Below the pieces are notes generated by a model. That model was not told the origin of the DNA. It searched no databases and saw only the letters and a program-made list of their open reading frames with translations. A program made the translations under genes and the position numbers. This document shows, in pieces, positions 14,140 to 25,192 of a stretch of DNA of 64,000 bases. The DNA lies in assembly GCA_963277665.1 (NCBI GenBank), contig OY728147.1:1266035424-1266099423 (forward strand). Reading direction: 5' to 3'. The DNA comes from Viscum album (Eukaryota; Streptophyta; Magnoliopsida; Santalales; Viscaceae). Numbering within the stretch: the stretch's first letter is position 1; each line of letters starts with the position of its first letter.

Positions 14140-15160
14140 ATATAGTTCATGATTTTATTGTCTGAGTAAACCATGAACCATTCCTTAAAAATATGGTGGT
14201 GCTAGAACCTGAGGGCATGTATCATAGCCGTAAACTGATGTTTATGGGTTTAGTTGTTCTTCTCATGTGTCTAGTGTTGGTGAGATCCTTACACCACCAC
14301 ACGGTAACCTTGTATAAACATACAGCCCTGACAAATGTCGACACTTCATTGTAGACCATGTAACCCTGAGCAACTTCGGGTAAGACCAAGATCAAGGTGG
14401 ATTTCAAACACCACTTAGTCTCATTGTATGATACTAAACATTTTATTATCCATGAAAACCATTCCACTTTTTATTTATGATCTATCATATTTGAGGTGAT
14501 TCCAGAGGATTCTTTACTGAATTACATGTAGTACCCCACCTATCCTAAAAGGCTTCTTATTTCAAAAGCAATTTGTGGATCATGAAATGAAATCACGACT
14601 CTGACAATATCAAAGTCAAATAAAACCCCCAAATTCTGATATAAAATTACCTAGAAATTTTACATCATAAATTTAGAAACTACATTTTTATAATTTCTCA
14701 TTAGGTTATATAATATTGTCATAATTATCCACAAATGTTGTTTCTCTTCCCCTTTCTATTATGAGTAAACCAAAATTCCATCCACGATCCCCAAGAAAGA
14801 GTCCATGTATCTTTGAAACACCTAGTTCATAAGTTCCATGAAGACTATGGGTCCATTTTTTAATATGAATGATACTACTAGATATTCAATGTGATAAAAT
14901 CTACTTTAAAAAGTGGTATTGGGAATATTAGCTTATGTTACCTTGACCTGGTGAAACACTAAATAGAGATCAATATTTGAAATCCATTTTCCTCGTCTGG
15001 GCTATTATAAATGTTCATCAGTATAGGAAAATGGGTATTTATTCATGATTTGTTCCAGATTTATATTTTCTTATTCGATACATAACTAACAGAATCTATC
15101 ATCATTCTTGGAAAAGAGCACTAGATCATCCCATGGACACAGACTTAGAAAAAAACATTT
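14140..15160 (-). pseudogene. Element D, decayed reverse transcriptase and RNase H start
   Basis: Near 14870-14760 the minus strand reads IEYLVVSFILKNGPIVFMELMN, a stop, VFQRYMDSFLGIVDGILVYS. This fits the RT core ([22 protein letters not shown]....[14 protein letters not shown]). The active-site DD is now D-G, so the enzyme is dead. At 14470-14220 the strand corresponds to the RT/RNase H junction, with a complement of the 'YVVYCDAS' region near 14330-14360. Frames are broken in several places. It lies between the D protease and integrase remnants in the order of a Ty3/gypsy pol. Confidence 0.65.
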
Positions 15161-15462
15161 AGACACTCAATAACATATTTGAATATCTAACTCCCAAAAC
15201 ATAATGGAGAATATGCAATATGAAGCGATATATATTATATATGTCCCTCACACCAAGTTAATGCTAAAATTTATATCCCACAAAGGATATAGGACAAAAC
15301 ATTTTATGGGAACACATTAAGAAACTCATTAAGATTGATAGGTACCAAACTTAATAACACTTCTCTATAATCTTATATGAATATGGACGATACCAAAAAA
15401 TAATGTCTTCCTAACTCTACATGTGGAGTTCCATCTCATCCTAACTGTGGATCCAATTATCC

Positions 15463-15774
15463 TTAGAAAAAATGAGTACTCCCATAAAGGGTCGTGAAGG
15501 TCACCCAATGATAGTATAAATAAATTTTGGCCTTATAAAATATCATTAAATACATTATTAGTATCATTTCAAAGAGGTCCATATCTGAGACAAGGAATTC
15601 CCACCACTTCTCAACATGGTAAAAATAGGCAAAACAACATGGGAATTCGAAACCATTCGCCTCCATCATCCCAAGATGATTAACTAGATCCATACCATAT
15701 GGAATAATCTTGGTCGAAGTTATAGAAAGTATAAAGTTGGGTAGATATGAATGAGTGTGATTTACTTGTATCAA
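15463..15774 (-). pseudogene. Element D, decayed aspartic protease
   Basis: An open minus-strand frame of 103 codons contains IIPYGMDLVNHLG followed by EANGFEF. Chromoviral proteases end with VILGMDWLS.....DC, so this is probably the C-terminal part of the protease; the DTGASHSF active site is not readable upstream. Position between gag remnants (16.4-16.9 kb) and RT (15.1 kb) supports it. The rest of this open frame is probably accidental. Confidence 0.45.
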
Positions 15775-16379
15775 ATAAATAAATTACTAAAGATAATTTA
15801 ATAAGAACAATACATACGATTATTGTAGGTCATATATTAGATTCTACTAGTTCTTAATCTACTTAATGTATGAGATTTAGCTATGAATGATTCAAAGGTA
15901 TACTTATAACATTATTCTATACTTTAATCCATCTTTTCCTACAATAAAATATTTTCCTTTCTACACATCCACTAAAATGATACCCATATCCCTTGAAGCG
16001 TTAGACTGGTCTGTAGATCCTAGAGGAGATATAGAGCCTGCACCACTTTGAGAAAGAGAAATTTTCATAAAAAACCTCTATAAAGAGACCAAGTGTCAAC
16101 AATGGTGGAAAGATATAGGTGGTACTATCCATATAGACTGAACATTCCTGAGCCTTTCACACTCATGGAATACAACATTCCCAATACCTATAAGTATTGA
16201 TAATGTCACTTGGGGTGGATATCCAAAAATACTACCATATATTTTCCATTGCCCTTCCCATTTCCCCTTCCTTTTAGATGAGTTGGTTTCACTTTAGAGA
16301 GACACTAGAGGCATCCTATTCAAATATTATATAATTTATTGGTTAATTTACACCATTAAATCCCAATAAATCACTTCCG

Positions 16380-16957
16380 TATAATTACTAAATTTATTCG
16401 GGTATACTTTAGGTCAGATATTTGGTCATAACTCTATCTCAAACTATCAAGAATTTAACCCATAATTGGTGATCTCCTTGACAGAAAATTGAACCATATT
16501 TATATACAAGTTGGGATAATCCCTCACAAAATATTCCCCATGCTAAAGGGTCAGGAACTCCCACGTATTAAGGAGGTTCAAGGTATTAGTGAATAATTTC
16601 TCCCTATAAGTGGAATTAAAATCCTTCCACCCCATATGCTCATGACGATTATAAAGAAACAAAGAATACCACCACCTATGATAGGGGACCTCCAATATAA
16701 AAAAACATAGATAACATTGAAGGCTATAAGAGGTCCATGGGACTCAAAAAATATCCCAATTTTATCCACCCAATCTACAGTATCCTATGGTTAATGCTTC
16801 CCAAAAAAGAGGAGGGCTCATTCTTGATAAACACTTGATACCAATAATTCTCTATCCATGTTTCATATTACAAATCTTGAGAATGACATAATTACACTCC
16901 CGTATATTGGTCTTAGACATCTTGAACCACTACCTCTATAATCCTCAGGTCAACTTG
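16380..16957 (-). pseudogene. Element D, decayed gag, cut by element A
   Basis: Minus-strand reading from 16771 gives WVDKIGIFFESHGPLIAF then RSPIIGGGILC, where gag proteins of this group have W...IEKIF..M.......V.......GEA..WW. Further down, a different frame gives STYREKLFTNTLNLLNTWEFLTL, a stop, HGEYF, comparable to FLEKYFP......E.EFL.L.QG....EY. The gag or leader sequence continues on the other side of element A at 28573. The calls rest on spaced motif matches, so moderate confidence. Confidence 0.5.
16953..16957. repeat. Target-site duplication of element A, left
   Basis: ACTTG directly before the LTR; the same five bases follow the other LTR at 28568-28572. Confidence 0.95.
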
Positions 16958-17934
16958 TGTCACGACCCGACCTCGGGGCCCGTGCCGTGACTACCCCAAG
17001 CCCGCCTTCCATAGGCCAGGGGCTGGCGACTAGCACCAAGGCGTAAAATCCCAGTAAACAGGGAAGGCTTTGCCTTTATAAGTAACAACCACCACAGAGT
17101 CAGCAAGCGGAAAGTAACTACAAGTGCAGAAAAGTAAAGGGGGCCGGAATAGAAGCCCAACTGAAAGTACAACTGAAAAAGTAAAGAACAACAACTGAAG
17201 AAAAGACGGCGGCCTCGTGTCGTCCACTGGCAATCCCACCTGAAGGGTGGGTATAGATAGCCTCCAGGCTCCTCGGGTCCCACGTCCGCTCCGAGCACGT
17301 CCCGCCCAGTGGTCCACCTCCAGGTACCGTCCTGCTCCACGCCCCAACCGAGATCAGCGCTGTCCGTCGTCTGCATCCAACACAACAAGGTGCGGGCATA
17401 GCCCGTGCAGGGGTGAGTATAAGCTACTCAGTAAGGACCCCGAGACCACCGAAGGTCTCCCGAAATCCACAAGGATATAGCACAAAAGAAAGATGCAATC
17501 ACGAAGTAACATCTGGCTCGACTTAGGTATATGCCCATACATATACCTAAGTCCCCAATTCTAGCTCTGCTCACGAGCTCAAGAACAACTCAATCCACGC
17601 AGGAAAGCAAGACTCAAATCCACAAGGAGAGTAAACAGTAAATCCACAAAGGATAGTTCAACACAAACCACAAAGAAGAGTAACATAAGATTCAGCTCAA
17701 CCAGATATACTTTTTCAGATGACGTCAAAGATGATCACTGATCCATCTAAGTCGTCGGACCCACGAAGGATCGATAGGAACTAACCCCCGCAAAAGACCC
17801 ACATAGGATCGGGCTCACACAGAACCTGTAGGCAGTGGCTCACACAGAACCGGTAGTAAGGACCCACACAGGATCGGGCTCACACAGAACCTGTATCACT
17901 GATCCACGTAGGATCGCTGAGTGCAGTAGTCGAC

Positions 17935-18036
17935 GCAGTCCACTGAGGATCTCTGCACAGTCGTCGCCGCAGTCCACGAAGGATCTCTGCTCTGCCGTCG
18001 TCGCAGTCCACAGAGGATCTCTGCTCTGTCGTCGAA
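17935..18036. repeat. 34-bp tandem repeat, 3 units, in 3' LTR of A
   Basis: Units start GCAGTCCAC and contain GGATCTCTGC and GTCGTCG. There are three units here and four in the other LTR. Confidence 0.9.
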
Positions 18037-18147
18037 GTCACAGCCAGCGCTAGGGTTCCCGCACACAGCGAGCTCGTTTAGGAGGGTCCGCTCCACGAGC
18101 CGAGAGTCTGATACATCAACTGACACGTAGTCCGAAGTTGATGTATC

Positions 18148-18600
18148 CAAAAGTTCCGTATCGACAACAGGATCTCAACGCAACAGACGGCGCGTCAATC
18201 GGACGCCCGGTCTGAGAGTTATTGGCATTTTCGTCCCAGGGGCCCGGTTGGGTTTTAGGGCAAAACCAACCCGACTGTACTCCGCCTGTATCCGATCCTC
18301 GGGCGGAGTATGCCAAAAGTTCCGTCTCACTTAGAGGAAACTACCACAGCTGACGGTACGTCGATCGGACGTCCGTAGCTCAAGTTATGAGCATTTCCGC
18401 TCCGAGGGCCCGGTTGGTTTCGTGTACGAACCAACCCGTCCGAACCCAAAGTCTTCTGAAACCTTGAGTATAATATACTGAAACGACCGTATCGATCCAA
18501 GGATCACGTAGCCACTGACGGTTCGTCAATCGGAGGTCTCAGGCCCAAGATATGGGAAAAAGACCGAAGAAGGCCCGAAAACGGGGGTTCTGGGCCCGGG
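18148..18600. repeat. Three diverged ~165-bp tandem repeats in LTR of A
   Basis: Successive blocks each begin near AAAAGTTCCGT or CGACCGTATCG. Each contains GACGG.....GTC.ATCGGA and then an 'AGTTATTGGCATTTTC'-like or 'AGTTATGAGCATTTCC'-like segment and a GGGCCCGG box. Blocks start at about 18148, 18312 and 18481. The first two hold inverted repeats (18246-18271 and 18412-18435) with the common stem GGTTGG...CCAACC. The same arrangement is present at 26416-26870 in the other LTR. Confidence 0.7.
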
Positions 18601-19498
18601 GCGACCCGGCTAGGCCGGGTCCGGTCCGGCCTGGGCGCGGCCCGGCCGACCGGACCGGCTGGCTCGGCTTCGGCCGAGCGGCCGAAGGGGCGCCGCGGGA
18701 TTGACCCGCGGCTTAGGTGGAACGCGGCCCCGCGGGGGGCCGCCTGTCACGCGGACGCGGCCGGGCCGCCGCGTCCCTCCCCGGTTCCGCGCGGCCGCGG
18801 AACCGGCCGCCGCCGCCGCCGCGCCGGCGACCCGCGCCGCCGCTGCCTTCCGCGGGCCGCCGGAGTTGCTCCGGTGGCCCATTTTGCCTCCCTTCTGCGC
18901 CGTTGCTCCTCCCGGGGGCCGATCTTCACTGCAGGATCAACGGATCGCCATTGCCACACGGTTCGTCGTCGTCCGCCAAATCCGCACAACAAAAGATCGG
19001 CGGAGGGTTGCCGGGTCTTGTTCGTTAGATCCGCACCCTCCGCGTTAGTCATAAACAACGGGAGGAAAAGAAAATAATCAACAACAATTTTAAATAAATT
19101 AAAATTGTTCGGATATCAGGTTCTTTATTTTAAAAGAATAAATACGGGGAATAAAATACTCCAACAACCCTTACCTTGTCGTCGTCGGACGTGAGGTCGT
19201 CGCGGAATCGCTCGTCGCGGAAGGAGGGGATCGCCGCGTCGTTGCGGAGGAGACGTTCCTCGCACCGCGGGAAAAACGTCGCCCCGACGATCTCCGGATC
19301 AAGATCAACGGATTTAATTAATTTAAATCCGTTGATATCGAATTATAAAAATGGGAGAATTAGAAGATTCGATTCCCACCTTTAACCGCTGATCGTAGGT
19401 CCGCCGCGGAAGAAGAGGCGCCGTAGAAGAAGAAGGAGAAGGTCGCGGAAAAGTTTGTTGACGTCGCGGATCGTGCGTCGTCGAATTCCGGTTCCGGC

Positions 19499-19521
19499 GT
19501 TCTTCGCGTTCTTCACGTTCT

Positions 19522-19552
<31 letters not shown>
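19499..19552. repeat. 9-bp tandem repeat, 6 units, in 3' LTR of A
   Basis: Unit GTTCTTCGC, six copies (one with A for G). The other LTR has five copies. The Glu-Arg-rich frame through it is a by-product of the repeat. Confidence 0.95.
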
Positions 19553-19554
<2 letters not shown>

Positions 19555-20288
19555 GGAGAGTGGAGGTTTAGAGGATCTCGCACAACAGGAGGATCCTCCA
19601 AAATAGACAAGTTTGTCTATTTTATTATTTTTCCAACAAACGCAAAACGCGTAAGTAACGACCCATTAAATTCGTTGAATTAATTCAACGAATGAAACAG
19701 CCCATTTAATTCACGAAATAAACCGCCCAATTAAATGGTCTGTTAAAAAATTAAAGAAAACGCGTCGGTTGACTTTTCAGTTACTTTGACGGGTTTTCGC
19801 GGGTGCGTTACTTAGCGAAAGAAACGGCGCGGCTCGTGCGGGCCCTGCCTCACAAATATCCTACCAAGAGGGTAGGATATTTCCGGATAGCACCCTATCT
19901 GCTTTAACTCAGTTCAAGTGGCTTCCAAATGACTTCCAAGCAGCTTAAGTGAAATAAAATAAAGTTGTCGCACAAATTTTATTTTATTTCTGACTTAAAG
20001 CCCCAAAATTTTAAAACCACGTCTGAGCAAACGCAACTCCGGAAGAGGCGTTTCTAAGCAAATACCGGCACTGTGATTTCATCGGTGCCCTCAGAATTTG
20101 ATTTCGGGCACCGGTTCAAAAGATAGAAAAACCCGCTCGTCCGTTCACTGAATGTACCCGAGCCAAACTTCGGAAATTGATTCCGGGCACACCGGGCCTC
20201 GGAATCAGGTGTCGTCTGAAGCTGCGCTCTTTTAAAATTCCAAAGAAAATTAAGAAAAAAATTTCCTTGAAATTTGCGGGTCTTTACA

Positions 20289-20301
20289 TTACTCCCACCT
20301 C
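20289..20301 (-). other. Element A, polypurine tract
   Basis: On the minus strand GAGGTGGGAGTAA ends directly at the TGTAAAGACC start of the 3' LTR. This is the usual place and composition of the plus-strand primer. Confidence 0.8.
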
Positions 20302-20335
20302 AGGGCTTTACGTCCTCGTAAAGATACATCAAAAA

Positions 20336-21699
20336 CTAGGGGAACAAATGGGGGTACTGAGCACGCATCTGAGCCTCCCGCTCCCAAGTGCTCTCCTGGA
20401 GGTTCCCGTGCTGCCATCTGACGCGCACAAGAGGAATCGACCGCCCATGTAGGACCCTCTCCTGTCGATCCTCGATCTCCACTGGGACCTCCGCAAAAGT
20501 CGCCCCATCGTCCACATCCAGCTCCCCAAAGTCGATGATGTGCGTCGGGTCGTGCACGTATCTCCTCAGCTGAGACACGTGAAAGACGTCGTGCATCCGG
20601 TGCAACTGAGGTGGTAGAGCCAGGCGATAAGCCACCTCTCCTATCCTGCTGAGGACCTGGAAAGGCCCGATGAAGCGTGGAGACAACTTGCCGCCTCGGC
20701 CAAATCTCCGTAAACCACGTCGAGGTGAGACACGCAAAAAGACGTGGTCGCCATCCTCGAACTCTAGTGGCCTCCGCCTCCTGTCAGCATATGACTTCTG
20801 TCGGCTCTGAGCTGTCCTCATCCTCTCCTGGATGATCTGGACCTTCTCTGTCATGGCTCGGACCATCTCTGGTCCCACGAGTGCTGACTCCCCAGGGTCT
20901 GTCCAGCACAACGGTGATCTGCAGGGTCTGCCGTACAACGCCTCGTATGGTGCCATCCCGATGGTGGAGTGGTAGCTGTTGTTGTACGCGAACTCCACCA
21001 AGGGTAGGTGGTCCTCCCAGCTGCGACCAAAGTCGAGAACACATGCACGGAGCATGTCCTCGAGTGTCTGTATGGTCCTCTCCGTCTGACCATCCGTCTG
21101 AGGGTGGAAGGCTGTGCTCAGATGGAGCCGCGTCCCGAACGCCTCCTACAACCCCTTCCAAAGCCGGGAAGTGAAACGAGCATCTCGATCGGAGACGATA
21201 GACGATGGCACACCGTGAAGCCGTATGATCTCCTAGACGTAAAGACGTCCCAAGCTCTCCACTGAGCCCTGCTCTCTGATGGGTAAGAAGTGTGCCGACT
21301 TGGTGAGTCGGTCGACAATCACCCAAATGGAGTCGTGACCTCTGGAAGTGCGTGGTAGTCCAGTCACGAAGTCCATAGATATGCCATCCCACTTCCACTC
21401 CGGGACCTCCAAGGGCTGTACCAAGCCTGCTGGTACCTGATGCTCTGCCTTCACCTGCTGGCAGGTGAGGCATCGTGAAACGAACTCTGCCACAGCTTTC
21501 TTCATGCCCGGCCACCAGTGCTGTTGTCTGAGATCCTGGTACATCTTCGCCACTCCGGGATGCACCGCCAAGGGAGAAGTGTGAAACTCTCTCAGCACCT
21601 CTTCTCGTAAAGCGACTGGTACGAAGGTACGTCCTCTGAAAAGGATGTCGTGCTCTGCTCCAAGGGAGAAACCATCAGGCGCCTGACCTGAGGATATCA
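20336..21699 (-). pseudogene. Element A, integrase with chromodomain
   Basis: This is the C-terminal part of pol. It inserts cDNA into DNA, and the chromodomain is thought to direct it to chromatin marks. The HHCC finger has HTSPLAVHPG followed by CLTCQQVKAEH (about 21590-21450). The catalytic core has ISMDF, SDRDARF and [10 protein letters not shown], which supply the D,D,E triad. GPY/F is [12 protein letters not shown] (about 20670) and the chromodomain runs from [11 protein letters not shown] to ESTWERE near the end (20480-20340). Two TAG codons interrupt it (21233-21235 and 21146-21148), at RLYV.EIIRLHG and WKGL.EAFGTRL, where relatives are continuous. Otherwise the frame is open, so it is a young pseudogene. 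Confidence 0.9.
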
Positions 21700-23191
21700 G
21701 TGCACGCCGGGTCTCACAGTCAGCGTCCCCACGCTGAGCCTCTCTGACCCGCTGTAGAAGTGGAGGAGAGACTGTGAGAGACTGAAGAAAGGCTGCTCCA
21801 TCTCTATCCACGAAGGATATCTGTAAGGAGGCTAGCTGCTCCGTCGCCTCCTCAAGTAGCTGAATGCCCGTCCTCCTGCTGAGGGCATCAGCCACCACGT
21901 TCCCCTTCCCAGGAGTATAGACTATCTCAAAGTCATAGTCCTGGAGGAACTCAAGCCATCTCCGCTGTCTCAGGTTCAGGTCCTTCTGAGAGAAGATATA
22001 CCTGAGACTCTGGTGGTCAGAAAAGACTGTGAAGCGCTCGCCCATCAGATAGTGCCGCCAAGTCTTCAGAGCGAAGACCACTGCTGCTAACTCCAGGTCA
22101 TGAGTGGCGTAGTTCTACTCATGCGGCCTCAACTGACGTGATCCGTAGGCGATCACGGCCCTCTCCTGCATCAGGACGCATCCGAGTCCAGTCCCTGACG
22201 CATCGCAGTAAACTACGTAACCAACTCCCTCCTCAGGCAACCTCAAGATAGGTGCGCTGGTCAACCTCTGCCTCAGCTCCTGGAAGCTCTGCTGACATCT
22301 GTCTGACCACACGAAGGGTTTCCCCTTCTTCGTCAACGCTGAGAGTGGTGCCGCAACTCTGGAGAAGTCTGGCACGAATCTCCGATAGTATCCGGCTAGG
22401 CCCAAGAAGCTCCACACCTCCGTCACGCTCCTGGGTGGCTCCCAAGCTAGCACTGCCTCGATCTTCGCGGGATCCACTGCAACTCCCGCCTCAGAGATGA
22501 CGTGCCCCAAGAAGTGGACCTCACGTAACCAGGACTGGCACTTTGAGAGCTTGCCATAAAGCTAGTGCTCTCGGAGCGTGTCTCGCACAACTCGCAGGTG
22601 GTAGGCATGCTCCTCCTCAGTCGTCGAGTATACCAAAATGTCGTCAATGAAGACCACGACAAATCGGTCGAGGTATGGCTGGAAGATCCTGTTCATGAGT
22701 CTCATGAACACTGCTGGAGCATTGGTTACGCCGAACGGCATAACCAAGAACTCATAATGGCCATACCGACACCTGAAGGCCGTCTTCTGCACGTCCTCGT
22801 CTCGAACTCTGAGCTGATGATAGCCTGACCGGAGGTCTATCTTCGAGAACCACCGCGCTCCCTTGAGCTGATCGAAGAGGTCATCAATCCGTGGCAGCGG
22901 ATACTTGTTCCTCACTGTCACCTGGTTCAGGCGACGATAGTCGACACACAGTCGCAAGCTCCCGTCCGCCTTCTTGGCGAACAAAATCGGGGAAGCCCAG
23001 GGTGAAACACTGGGTCGGATAAACCCCTTGCTCTGCAAGTCCTCCAACTGTACCCGCAGCTCCCGAAGCTCGGCGGGGGCCATCCGATATGCTGGACTAG
23101 ATATCGGGGCTGTCCCGGGGTACAAGTCGATGTAAAAGTCTACCTCTCTACGAGGAGGTAGCCCTGGAACGTCGTCGGGAAAGACGTCCAC
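21700..23191 (-). pseudogene. Element A, reverse transcriptase and RNase H
   Basis: This copies element RNA to DNA and removes the RNA strand. RT motifs in order are [53 protein letters not shown] and [13 protein letters not shown], with both catalytic Asp kept. RNase H motifs are [32 protein letters not shown] and FSDHQSLRYIF, then VVADALSRR. TAG codons stand at 22562-22564 (LREH.LYGKL) and 22115-22117 (RPHE.NYATHD); both fall where related proteins have an ordinary residue, often Gln in the first case. All parts share one frame with protease and integrase. Confidence 0.9.
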
Positions 23192-23194
23192 GTA

Positions 23195-23740
23195 CTAGTC
23201 CACCACTGCAGGAAAAGCTAGACTCCGCACGTCCACTGCTCCTAGGATGAGGCTAGCCAACTGATGAGATATGGGCTGCACTCTCCTCCGCGGAAGTCCA
23301 TCCTGTGCTGCAAAGGTTCCCTTCTCTCCGGTGAAGGTAAACCTGCTCCCGTCGGTGCGAACACATCGCACCTTGCGCCTAAAACAGTCGATCTGAGCAT
23401 GAACCGTGGATAGCCAATCCATGCCCAAGATGACGTCGTAAGGCCTCGACGCCGCTACAAGGAGATCCCAGCCGAAGCTCTCGCCTCATAGAGTAAGCTC
23501 ACACTGCCGGCACCAGTGCGTAATCGTCGAGTCTGCTCCCGTAGGAGTCTCTAGCCGTAAGGATCGAGCCAACGGCTCAGTCGGAATCTCCGAGCTCCGA
23601 ACAAGGGTAGAGGTTATGAAAGAGTGACTCGCTCCTGTGTCTATAAGTACTGCAGCAAGGGTGGAATAGACACAGATCGTACCACGAATCATCTCTGGCA
23701 TGTCGGGGTCATAGGCCTCCACTTCCTGGAGCTGGGCCTG
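23195..23740 (-). pseudogene. Element A, aspartic protease
   Basis: This cleaves the gag-pol polyprotein. The active site reads LIDTGASHSFI (about 23650-23620) and the flap/C-terminal motif VILGMDWLS....QIDC (about 23430-23380), the standard pair for chromoviruses. A TGA at 23486-23488 (CELTL.GESFGW) and a TAG at 23195-23197 ([13 protein letters not shown]) interrupt the frame. [11 protein letters not shown] just after the second stop is the usual link into RT. Confidence 0.9.
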
Positions 23741-23800
23741 TCCCTGCCCGCCAGCTCCTTGTGGTCGAGGTGGACCTCCTGGTGGTGGTGGGGGTAGAGC

Positions 23801-24848
23801 CTAGAAGCGTCGCCCACCACCCGCTGCTCGGCCAGCTCCTCTGCCTCGTCCGCCTCCTCCCTGCGGACCGCCACGGTCAACCCTCTACCTCTGCCTGGGT
23901 GGCCCCTCCACCGTCTTCTGCTCCTCTGATCGGCGAGTCGGGCAGTCACGAGCCATGTGACCCTGCCCGCCGCAGGAGTAGCACAGCCTGCCTCTCGGAA
24001 GGCTGGCACTCCGCTGTGTGCCCCGCACTGCTGAGCCGGTGTCCTGAGGCCGTCTGCGTGGGGGTCTGGTCTGCCTGGGACCCGAGAGTCATCTGTCGGC
24101 TACCTGCTGCCGAAGACTCAGCAACCTGCCGCCCTGCGCTAGGTCTCGCCGCTGAAGAAGGCTCTGCCAGGAAGCTCTCGATCAGGAGGGCTCGCTCCAG
24201 CACTCCCGCCTGGGTCGGAATGCTGAGGGAGATCAGCGACGCCCGAATCTCCTGTCGCAAGCCCTGCTCGAAGGTCCGGGCCCGGAAGAAGGGGTCCCGT
24301 ACCATGTCGGTCGAGTAGCGAGATAGGTCAGTGAACCTCGCCGCGTACTGAGCGACCGTCATGCTGCCCTGGCGCAGCTGGAGAAGCTCTTGGATGCGCA
24401 CCGCTCAGAGGGTGGTCGGGACGAACTCAGAGCGGAAGAGGCTCTCGAAGTCCGTCCAGAGCAAGGATGCCTCATCATGAACCTGGAGCATCAAGCTCCA
24501 CCATCGTCCTGTCGCCGCCTGCAGGAGGCTCGCCGTGAGAATCACCATGAGATCCGCTGGTGTCCTCACTAGCCTAAAGATCCGTACCACCGCCTCTAGC
24601 CAGTCCTCGGCGGCCTGGGGGTCCGCCTCACCGTGAAACCTGGGTGGTCGTTGGCTCTGAAACTCATGCAGTGCCCTGAGGCGACGTGCATCGTCAGCGT
24701 CTGGTACTGGTAGCATCGGTGGCTCGGCGGGTAAAGCTACCGCCGGCGCCACTGCTGGCAAAGGGCCCTGCACCAAGGCCTCGTCGCTCGGTGGGCTACC
24801 GTCGCGCCCTACACTCGGAACCCTAGCTGGCTGTCGTCGCGGGGCCAT
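23801..24848 (-). pseudogene. Element A, gag with CCHC zinc knuckle
   Basis: Capsid/nucleocapsid protein. The probable start is the ATG at 24848 (MAPRRQPARVPS). The gag core has PPRFHGEADPQAAEDWLEAV and later RIQELLQLRQGSMTVAQYAARF. A TGA at 24405-24407 splits the core. The zinc knuckle CYSCGGQGHMARDC (about 23985-23944, CX2CX4HX4C) is in the frame of pol, not in the frame of the gag core, so a frameshift lies upstream of it, roughly 24020-24110. Two more TAGs follow at 23885-23887 and 23801-23803. Gag and pol were probably one continuous frame originally, as is usual in this clade. Confidence 0.85.
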
Positions 24849-25179
24849 CCTGAAAAGGAGAACAAGAGCACCACAGTCAGAACAGTATACCTGGTGAGCT
24901 GGCACAAGTAATCACAAGGAAAACTTGAGACTTTCCTGAAGCAGATCAGTATACCCGGTGAGCAGACACAAGTAATCACAAAGAAACTTGAAACACACAC
25001 GCAATCAATGTTTTCATGCATTAAGTCAGAAATCAGGAGTCAGGGTCCTGGTGTACGGATACGTCGGCCGCCGCACCAACACTGGGCCCCCTGAACTGAT
25101 AACCACACTCAATACACTAAACACTATTGCTTCATATAGAAAGAAAAGACGATCAGAGTCTGCGGTAGAACCGACCACC

Positions 25180-25192
25180 TCTGATACCAATT
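25180..25192 (-). other. Element A, primer-binding site (tRNA-iMet)
   Basis: On the minus strand TTGGTATCAGAGG directly follows the 5' LTR. TGGTATCAGAG is complementary to the 3' end of plant initiator tRNA-Met, the usual primer of this group. Confidence 0.95.

Larger units (their letters stand above)
16958..20288 (-). repeat. Element A, 3' LTR (3331 bp)
   Basis: It matches 25193-28567 throughout. On the minus strand it runs from TGTAAAGACC to CGGGTCGTGACA. It is 44 bp shorter than the other copy because of differing tandem-repeat counts and indels near 18620-18850. A TATA-like TTATAAAGG (minus strand, about 17073-17081) lies ~120 bases before the LTR end and is a weak promoter candidate. 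Open frames of 60-140 codons in this LTR recur in both copies but are GC-driven and resemble no protein. Confidence 0.95.

Noticed and set aside
16836..16846. TTGATACCAA as the primer site of element D (minus strand)
   Set aside because: It lies only ~75 bases from the conserved gag Trp motif, against 400-600 in A and B, so it is probably chance or follows a deletion.
18610..19077. Overlapping open frames of 65-115 codons in the A LTRs
   Set aside because: They are Ala/Arg/Pro/Gly-rich on both strands in GC-rich DNA and show no family resemblance.
20336..24848. TAG read as an amino acid (recoding) in element A
   Set aside because: CAG is used freely for Gln in the same frame, gag also has TGA and a frameshift, and element B shows no such pattern. 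Decay is simpler.
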